DNA from: a bacterium
Lineage (GTDB): Bacteria > Atribacterota > JS1 > SB-45 > 34-128
Direction: 5' to 3'
NCBI GenBank assembly: GCA_018894595.1
Contig: JAHIPN010000310.1
Span: 1 to 10,520 of the forward strand
DNA length: 10,520 nt
The position numbers were made by a program, and so were the translations under genes. Of the stretch, positions 5,561-10,520 are shown one piece after another. The stretch's first letter is position 1. Each line of letters opens with the position of its first letter. The notes below the pieces were generated by a model. It made no database searches. It had not been told where the DNA came from and was given only the letters and a program-made list of their open reading frames with translations.

Positions 5561-7897
5561 ATGGTTGAAATAGAATATTTCAGATTTGAGCCAGGAGCAA
5601 TGAGTATTATACAAATGGGGGAAGAGCTTATTGGGCATCCAACCACAGCTTTGAGTGAATTGGTTAAAAATGCCTATGATGCTGACTCATTATATTGCGA
5701 AGTATATATTCATCTTGACAAGAATCCAAAAAATTCTTTTCTAGTTGTAATTGACAATGGACTTGGTATGTCTGATAAAGTATTGTTCGGGGAATGGCTT
5801 CAACCTTCTATGAGTTCCAAATGGAAAAACAATAAGAAAAGTCTCATATATAAGCGGAATTTTTTAGGTAGCAAAGGTATTGGTCGATTAGCAGCTATGG
5901 CATTAGGTAATAGATTAACAGTTATTTCAAAGATTGATTCTGTAAAGGAGTTTAACTGGATTTGTCTTAACAGAAGAATGTTTCATAAGAAGGATGTTCT
6001 TTTAAAACAAATTCAGTTTCCAGGTGGGAAAATTAGTAAGAACATGGCGTTATTTGAAGAGGAAAATTTAATTGAGAAAAGAGGGGCAGCAAGAAATGAA
6101 GTTCTAATAAAAAGATTACTTACGCAAAAAGTTGCAGAAAAAGATAAAGGGACAATAATTGTTATTGAAGAACTTGATGATGCCGTTATAAATATCATAA
6201 GTGATGATTTTTCTGATGCAGAACTTCCGTTTGAGTATACCAGTTTTACGATGGCTTTCAGCACATTAACAACACCCCTTTCAATTATTGCAGATAGCCA
6301 AAAAGATTTACTTAAACATAAAATTATAGGGGAGAATTTTTTTCATAAAGTAAAGGAGGATAAGTTTGAGATACGTTTTGGTATAAATTTATACATAGAC
6401 AGTGATAACGGAAAAGCAAATTTAAAACTAATTGAACCATTACCAATACTAAAGAATTTTGATTATCGAGTATTTGGTATTGTTAAGAGCGATGGTTCCG
6501 TATCAGGCTGTTACCTATGTCAGAGGCTTGGCGAGAACTTGCTGAATCAGGAATTCAACCTGACAAAAGAGTTTGTTTTTTCTGAAGAAAAAAGAAGAAA
6601 GAGAAAACTTGACAAAAACGAAGAGGAACAAAGCACTGATTCAAAAGTAGGCAAATTCTACTTTGATTTAAGAATATATGACAGAGACGTAGATGCAATA
6701 ATCAAAATGCAGGAAATATTAAAACAAAGGGGTCGCTTTACCACAAGAAGTCTTATGGATATTCTACTTGGCTTGAGAATATCTAAAAATGGATTCGGAG
6801 TTAAGCCATACGGAGAAGAAGTTAAGGATTGGTTAGAATTGGGACAGATGCGCGTGCAGGATCCGACACGCACTATTGGACCAAACCAGATATTAGGATA
6901 TATATTTCTTTCTTCGCCTGATAATGATAACTTAAATGAAAAAACAAACAGGGAAGGTTTTTTTGAAAGTAGAGCGTTTAAAGACTTGAAAAGGATATGT
7001 CGGGCAATTTTAATAGACCTTGGTCGCAGAAGACAAAGGTTTCGTTTAGAACATAACCTTGGAAGAACTGCAAAAAGTAGGTTAGCACGGCCAGATACCA
7101 AAGAATACCTGAATTATATTGCAAGCAAAACAAGCGATAAGCAAATGATTAAAAAGGCCGAAAGATTTGTCAAAGATATAACGACAACTCTTGATAACTT
7201 GGAATATACGCTTACTTTCTCTGAGAGACTTGCTTCTCTGGGAAGTGGGCTGGAATTGGTTTACCATGAACTCGCGCAACCTTTAACACAACTGGGTGGC
7301 ACAGAATACTCCCTGAACCTTAAAAAAGAGAAAATTAAAGATGAAAAATTACGCGAAAAATTCATTGAAGACATAAATAACTTATCAGTTGCCGTATCTG
7401 CGCTTGATAATTTAAAGAAATCGCTTCAACCTGCAATAGGAATATCCAAACCAAAGAAATTTTATCCAGGACATACTTTCCAGAAAATTTGCGTATTATT
7501 TAATAAGGAAATACATGATAAAGAAATAAAAATTAAACAGGATGGCACATTTGATACTTACGAAATCAAAGATTATGAATACGCCTTATGGATTGCCCTC
7601 TTAAATATCATAAATAACGCTGTGTATTGGTTAAGCAGAAGTGAAGAAGAAAAAATAATATGCTTTTCCATAGAGAAAGAAAATACTCTATGTCTGAGTA
7701 ATACCGGACCTAAAATTTCTGATGATGCTCTGGAAGATATTTTTGAATATGGCGTGACAATGAAGCAAGAAAAGAACGCGACTGGATTAGGATTGACATT
7801 TACAAGAAATATCCTCGGCTCTCATGGCTGGGAGATATGGGCTGAAAATCGAAATGATGGACCAGCATTTCTCATGAGAAAGAAGGTAAAAAAATGA
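5561..7897 (+). CDS. dual-GHKL ATPase: MutL/MORC-like N-terminus fused to histidine-kinase-like C-terminus
   Basis: A 778-residue cytoplasmic protein with no membrane segment. The N-terminal GHKL ATPase has its N-box (E33, N37: ELVKNAYDAD), G1 DNGLG (65-69) and G2 GSKGIG (103-108). A MutL/MORC-type transducer-like region follows, with GPNQILGYIFLS (440-451) and KTNREGFFESRAFKDL (461-476). After a helical linker comes a histidine-kinase-like H-box, YHELAQPL (568-575), with H569 as candidate phospho-acceptor. A second GHKL domain has N-box NIINNA (682-687), degenerate G1 SNTGPKI (713-719, Asn714 where Asp is usual), F-box-like IFEYG (727-731) and G2 ATGLGL (740-745). GGGGGA (5548-5553) precedes the ATG, and the stop overlaps the next gene by 4 nt. 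MutL-like ATPases in R-M operons are known and gave rise to eukaryotic MORC proteins. Likely roles are ATP-driven control or assembly of restriction or repair, plus phosphorylation of the receiver protein. Kinase activity is inferred. Confidence 0.88.
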   Translation: MVEIEYFRFEPGAMSIIQMGEELIGHPTTALSELVKNAYDADSLYCEVYIHLDKNPKNSFLVVIDNGLGMSDKVLFGEWLQPSMSSKWKNNKKSLIYKRNFLGSKGIGRLAAMALGNRLTVISKIDSVKEFNWICLNRRMFHKKDVLLKQIQFPGGKISKNMALFEEENLIEKRGAARNEVLIKRLLTQKVAEKDKGTIIVIEELDDAVINIISDDFSDAELPFEYTSFTMAFSTLTTPLSIIADSQKDLLKHKIIGENFFHKVKEDKFEIRFGINLYIDSDNGKANLKLIEPLPILKNFDYRVFGIVKSDGSVSGCYLCQRLGENLLNQEFNLTKEFVFSEEKRRKRKLDKNEEEQSTDSKVGKFYFDLRIYDRDVDAIIKMQEILKQRGRFTTRSLMDILLGLRISKNGFGVKPYGEEVKDWLELGQMRVQDPTRTIGPNQILGYIFLSSPDNDNLNEKTNREGFFESRAFKDLKRICRAILIDLGRRRQRFRLEHNLGRTAKSRLARPDTKEYLNYIASKTSDKQMIKKAERFVKDITTTLDNLEYTLTFSERLASLGSGLELVYHELAQPLTQLGGTEYSLNLKKEKIKDEKLREKFIEDINNLSVAVSALDNLKKSLQPAIGISKPKKFYPGHTFQKICVLFNKEIHDKEIKIKQDGTFDTYEIKDYEYALWIALLNIINNAVYWLSRSEEEKIICFSIEKENTLCLSNTGPKISDDALEDIFEYGVTMKQEKNATGLGLTFTRNILGSHGWEIWAENRNDGPAFLMRKKVKK

Positions 7898-9024
7898 CAG
7901 AAAGATTTATTCTGATATTCGATGATAACACTGGTATCATCAAAAATTTTGAAACAGTAATCTCTCAAATGGATTTGAACCTTATCGTGAAAGGATATTC
8001 AGATTCAGAAAAATTTGCAAAAGTACTTAGCAATCCGGACATCATCGAAAAAACACGAGTCATAATCTTTGACCTTGCTCGAAATGAAGGTGAAGAAAGT
8101 ACACATGCTTTTGAAATAAAAAGTACTATCGTAAATATTTTTTATAAATACAGAATACCATTATTTATTCACAGTGCCTATACTGATTATTTCACTGACC
8201 TTGAAGGGAAAGGAACTGTTTTTAAAATTGAAAAGAGTGGAACTGCAATCAAAACAATATGCGAAAAAATAAAATTATTCCACGAGTCAAATTTTCTAGA
8301 AATATTTTGTTCTGATGGAATTCTAGAACAAAATTACTTGGAGCAACTGCATAAGGCATTTACTGAACAGTTTAAAAATAATGAAATAGAAGAAATAATT
8401 ACTTCCGTAAAAGAAACAGCTGGAGATAAATATCAAGAAAGGATTATTGAAGTATTTAAAAGAATTGCAATTAGATCTCTTTTTCATAATCTTACTGCTG
8501 CGAGAAAAGACAAAGAAGGAAGACTAAATGAAATTCCTTTAAATTATGTAGAACATTATTATAGAAGGTGTAGTGATTATGATGTGTGGACAGGAGACAT
8601 ATTCAGGAAAAAAGAGGCAAAAGAAACGGTTCTGATTATGACCCCCAGATGTAATTTTAATAAGTCAACATGCGAGCAAATTCTTGCATGTAAAATTGTC
8701 CCTTTGGAAATCAATTTGACTAAAAAAGATAAACTTAAACAGGCAATCAATGACAACGCTGAGCTAACTTCTGGAAGTTTTCGTATTTTAACAAAATCCC
8801 CTTTATTTAATGGAGGAAAAATTGAATATATTTCTCCTATAACGATAAACCGACAATCGTTAATAGAAGATTATGAGTTGGTAGTAAGTTTGAGTGATGA
8901 ATTAATAAACGATGTCGTGAGAAAATTTTCAGCATATATACTTAGAAGTGGTGTTTCGGAAAGTGAGATGGAAGAAGCAATGAAATACATGGAAATAATC
9001 AAACAAGGAGAGGATGATAATTAA
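7894..9024 (+). CDS. receiver-domain protein with unrecognised C-terminal domain
   Basis: Residues 1-130 look like a divergent response-regulator receiver: the acidic pair D10-D11 (ILIFDDN), phospho-acceptor candidate D60 (VIIFDLA), S94 (IHSAY) in the Ser/Thr switch position and K114 (KIEKSG), all at roughly CheY-like spacing. No DNA-binding output domain follows. Instead there are helices (about 145-200) and a domain with DYDVWTGDIF (228-237), VLIMTPRCNF (246-255), a second Cys pair (C260, C266) and an ending VVRKFSAYILRSGV (341-354). I have an impression of similar TGDI...TPxCD...RxG proteins near other R-M genes, but cannot name the family. The ATG overlaps the stop of the kinase-like gene (ATGA, 7894-7897), which indicates coupled translation and fits a cognate pair. 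Phosphotransfer is inferred. The C-terminal part might instead be an effector, nuclease or binding domain. Confidence 0.85.
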   Translation: MTERFILIFDDNTGIIKNFETVISQMDLNLIVKGYSDSEKFAKVLSNPDIIEKTRVIIFDLARNEGEESTHAFEIKSTIVNIFYKYRIPLFIHSAYTDYFTDLEGKGTVFKIEKSGTAIKTICEKIKLFHESNFLEIFCSDGILEQNYLEQLHKAFTEQFKNNEIEEIITSVKETAGDKYQERIIEVFKRIAIRSLFHNLTAARKDKEGRLNEIPLNYVEHYYRRCSDYDVWTGDIFRKKEAKETVLIMTPRCNFNKSTCEQILACKIVPLEINLTKKDKLKQAINDNAELTSGSFRILTKSPLFNGGKIEYISPITINRQSLIEDYELVVSLSDELINDVVRKFSAYILRSGVSESEMEEAMKYMEIIKQGEDDN

Positions 9025-9026
9025 TT
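9005..9026 (+). promoter_or_regulatory. ribosome site and irregular start of the glycosylase gene
   Basis: AAGGAGAGG at 9005-9013 is the strongest Shine-Dalgarno in the region. It is followed by ATG at 9014, which reads only four codons before TAA. The glycosylase frame begins at 9021 with TTA and ATT. Either initiation is at ATT 9024, or ribosomes starting at 9014 shift by +1, or the upstream gene is extended by a -1 shift, or one base is wrong. Confidence 0.5.
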
Positions 9027-9719
9027 AAGCAGGAAAAGTCAGATAAAATTCTACCTAAACCTGTAAATATATTCACACTACGAAGAAAAATAATATGGTT
9101 CTATAAAAATAATGGTCGGCAATTTCCTTGGAGAAACCTCTCCGATCCTTACTGTATAATGATCGCCGAATTTATGCTTCACCGGACACGAGCTGAACAG
9201 GTTACCCCGATATATTCAGAATTCATAAAAAAGTATCCCACAATACAGTCTCTGGCAGATGCAAAAGAATCTTCTATTAAGAAAGTAACGAAACATCTCG
9301 GCCTCCATTGGAGAAGCAAACACTTCATTGAATCTGCCAAATACATTAGAGAGTATTTTTCTGGCAAAATACCCAACGATAGAGACAAAATATTGCAAAT
9401 TCCGGGCGTTGGTGATTATACTGCTGGAGCAATCCTGACAGTTTGTTATAAAAAGAAGGAATATGTTGTTGATAGCAATATAGCACGACTCATTAACAGA
9501 TATTATGGTCTTGGATTTACTGGGGAAATACGAAGAAAAAAGCGTATAATAGAATTTTCTCGGAGCATATTTAAAACCAAAAATCCTGGGAAAATGCTGT
9601 ATGCAATTATTGATTTTACTGCGATAGTTTGCAAACCTCTCCATCCGTTATGCAGCTCTTGCGATTTAAGGGTAAAATGTAAGTATGGTTATAAAAATGT
9701 CTCAAAAAAAGATAATTAG
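9024..9719 (+). CDS. HhH-GPD Fe-S DNA glycosylase, Mig-like (T:G mismatch), start codon unresolved
   Basis: Predicted to excise T from T:G mismatches left by deamination of 5-methylcytosine. Numbered from an ATT at 9024 (231 aa): FPWRNLSDPY (34-43), catalytic-region Glu49 (IAEFMLHRT), helix-hairpin-helix IPGVGDYTAGA (126-136), Tyr132, catalytic Asp150 (VVDSN), and a 4Fe-4S loop C203-x6-C210-x2-C213-x5-C219. From memory, Mig of Methanothermobacter (221 aa) has Tyr126 and Asp144 at these places. MutY has Ser and endonuclease III Lys at the Tyr site, so Mig-like is the better call. There is no MutY C-terminal domain. The first in-frame ATG (9159) would delete the conserved FPWR helix, so translation must begin upstream, yet no ATG, GTG or TTG exists between the stop at 9018 and 9159. 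ATT 9024 lies 10 nt after AAGGAGAGG (9005-9013). It is last in the operon. Confidence 0.85.
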   Translation: MKQEKSDKILPKPVNIFTLRRKIIWFYKNNGRQFPWRNLSDPYCIMIAEFMLHRTRAEQVTPIYSEFIKKYPTIQSLADAKESSIKKVTKHLGLHWRSKHFIESAKYIREYFSGKIPNDRDKILQIPGVGDYTAGAILTVCYKKKEYVVDSNIARLINRYYGLGFTGEIRRKKRIIEFSRSIFKTKNPGKMLYAIIDFTAIVCKPLHPLCSSCDLRVKCKYGYKNVSKKDN

Positions 9720-9768
9720 TTTGTTGAATGACTTAATTTTGCAGGAAGAAAAAAAACTCATTTCTATC

Positions 9769-9798
9769 AATGGGTAATAGAATGGGAATGGGTAATAG
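9769..9798. repeat. short direct repeat AATGGGTAATAG
   Basis: The 12-mer occurs at 9769-9780 and 9787-9798, separated by AATGGG, so the hexamer AATGGG appears three times in 30 nt. A weakly related sequence lies in inverted orientation near 9901-9920 (complement contains AATGGGAGGTGCCCC). It could be a relic of a small mobile element or local slippage. Confidence 0.5.
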
Positions 9799-10118
9799 GG
9801 ACAGCTATTTTTCGACCAGGAAAAGGAAAGTTATTTGACTATCCTAATCTTTCAAATTATTCTATAGATATAAAATACTTTTTCAATTATAACAATAAAC
9901 AGGGGCACCTCCCATTTTCCTAAATAGGGAAGGCGTACCAAGTCAATAGTCCGGTAACTTTTGGGTTGTCCTGGAAGAAAAGAGAAGAGAAATAATAAAA
10001 GAGTGGATTAGTTCCGGAAGGATTGAAGTTTAACAAAGAACCATTGTACCAACTCGATAATTCTGTATCTTTTTCTAATAAGTAAAAATACTAATAACAT
10101 ATAAGTGTTTTACAACTT

Positions 10119-10149
10119 CCCAAATCCCCAAAGGCATTTCGGGTCTTTG
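10119..10149. terminator. imperfect dyads, weak terminator-like candidate
   Basis: CCCAAAT (10119-10125) pairs with ATTTCGGG (10136-10143) with one bulge. An alternative stem pairs CAAAG (10129-10133) with CTTTG (10145-10149). No T-run follows on either strand, so this is weak as an intrinsic terminator and could be an operator or chance pairing just upstream of the -10 box. Confidence 0.2.
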
Positions 10150-10161
10150 CTTGCTAAAATA

Positions 10162-10170
10162 TGATATAAT
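10162..10170 (+). promoter_or_regulatory. putative extended -10 promoter (TGATATAAT)
   Basis: Perfect TATAAT at 10165-10170 preceded by TG at 10162-10163, the TGn extended -10 form, which can work without a good -35 box (none is visible). It lies 130 nt before the ATG of the last gene and would drive it with a leader of about 125 nt. Confidence 0.45.
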
Positions 10171-10300
10171 AGTAATTAACGATAAGCAGATATGTCGAAT
10201 ATTGAGACTAGAATTAAAAAGGTTCTTCTAATTAACAATTTATAAATTAAAAGTTACTTTTTAGTTTGGATATTTTAAATTTTGTCTAGTGAGTAACAAG

Positions 10301-10520
10301 ATGGAAAATAAAGATTTAGACAAAGAATTTTTAGATTTAATAAAAGGAAGATTAGCTTATTCTTTCCAATCGTCTGATAATTTAGACTCAAAAGCTGCAA
10401 CGATTCTTGGATTTGGTGGAATTATTTTTTCCTTGCTATTATCCATAGTTTTTTCAAACAAAGAAATTATAGATATAGTATTTAATTTAAAGTCGTTTTC
10501 TTTTTCTTTTAAAACAATTT
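10301..10520 (+). CDS. small membrane protein, N-terminal part, cut by window end
   Basis: Seventy-three residues are visible and the frame is open to the edge. The charged N-terminus (MENKDLDKEF) leads into LDSKAATILGFGG (28-40) and a hydrophobic segment of about 20 residues (33-52) that should span the membrane. The D-x-K-A-x-x-I-L-G-F-x-G pattern before the first membrane helix is seen in PycTM/SLATT-like membrane effectors of nucleotide-signalling defence systems and in unrelated small membrane proteins, so this is a hint only. An in-frame GTG at 10289 is an alternative start. Neither start has a good ribosome site. An extended -10 promoter lies at 10162-10170. Confidence 0.65.
   Translation, partial: MENKDLDKEFLDLIKGRLAYSFQSSDNLDSKAATILGFGGIIFSLLLSIVFSNKEIIDIVFNLKSFSFSFKTI

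Larger units (their letters stand above)
9720..10300. other. gene-poor interval after module 2
   Basis: About 580 nt without a credible complete gene. It contains an AATGGG-based direct repeat (9769-9798), a 27-codon open remnant without a start codon (9950-10033, ending WISSGRIEV), two small dyads near 10119-10149 and a TATAAT promoter-like box at 10165-10170. G+C is patchy, rising around 9900-9960 and 10115-10150. This fits decayed or recombined DNA between two accessory units. No tRNA or rRNA is seen. Confidence 0.5.

Noticed and set aside
6658..7101. Long minus-strand open frame inside the dual-GHKL gene
   Set aside because: It lies wholly within a well-supported gene, its translation shows no recognisable motif, and it has no ribosome site of note. 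The same applies to minus-strand frames at 1653-1883, 4466-4738, 6013-6264 and 9216-9644.
765..7863. Depletion of GGNCC as support for the recognition site
   Set aside because: At least seven GGNCC sites are visible (765, 766, 4661, near 5456, 6878, 7706 and 7859), about what this base composition predicts, so avoidance gives no support. A methylated host would not need to avoid the site anyway.
9159..9719. Glycosylase starting at the first in-frame ATG (186 aa)
   Set aside because: It would remove FPWRNLSDPY, conserved in Mig and MutY, and put the catalytic-region Glu at residue 4. No ribosome site precedes it.
9024..9719. MutY (A:G adenine glycosylase) identity
   Set aside because: There is no C-terminal NUDIX-like domain, Tyr occupies the MutY Ser site, and a C5-methyltransferase is in the operon. 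Mig-like fits better.
9950..10033. Small gene ending WISSGRIEV
   Set aside because: It has 27 codons, no start codon and no ribosome site. Recorded only as a possible remnant.

Overview
This is AT-rich bacterial DNA, roughly 30% G+C by eye. It has Shine-Dalgarno sites ahead of most genes and tight same-strand gene packing, but the sequence alone does not identify a phylum. It reads as a defence island: all complete genes lie on the + strand, and they form two adjacent restriction-modification (R-M) modules of different chemistry. Gene-poor, repeat-bearing DNA flanks them on both sides.

Layout. 1-535 is mostly non-coding, with a possible start of a leftward gene at the left edge. 536-2897 is module 1: an alpha-ordered amino-methyltransferase (SPPY motif, probably N4-cytosine) with an N-terminal helix-turn-helix-like segment, followed 4 nt later by a TdeIII/MjaII-like PD-(D/E)xK endonuclease. 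3004-4146 is a gene of unknown function with a nuclease-like acidic core and a cysteine-rich region. It is the best candidate for the missing endonuclease of module 2. 4295-9719 is module 2, a tightly packed four-gene operon: a C5-cytosine methyltransferase; a 778-residue protein with a MutL/MORC-like GHKL ATPase at its N-terminus and a histidine-kinase-like H-box plus second GHKL domain at its C-terminus; a receiver-domain protein with an unrecognised C-terminal domain; and an Fe-S HhH-GPD glycosylase whose catalytic-site residues match the T:G mismatch glycosylase Mig of Methanothermobacter rather than MutY. 9720-10300 is non-coding with short repeats. 10301 to the end is the start of a small membrane protein.

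How it may work. Module 1 looks like a conventional type II pair. In module 2 the methyltransferase would make 5-methylcytosine, whose deamination gives T:G mismatches, and the co-transcribed glycosylase is suited to repairing them. The unusual part is the pairing of a MutL-like ATPase/histidine-kinase fusion with a receiver protein, which suggests phospho-signalling or ATP-gated control inside an R-M operon. That role is inferred from motifs and gene order; no activity can be shown from sequence alone.

A shared stretch of about 36 nt, followed by an inverted repeat, lies upstream of both modules (362-410 and 4180-4229) and may reflect common regulation. The glycosylase has no ATG, GTG or TTG at the position its fold requires. 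This implies an ATT start, a frameshift or a sequencing error.
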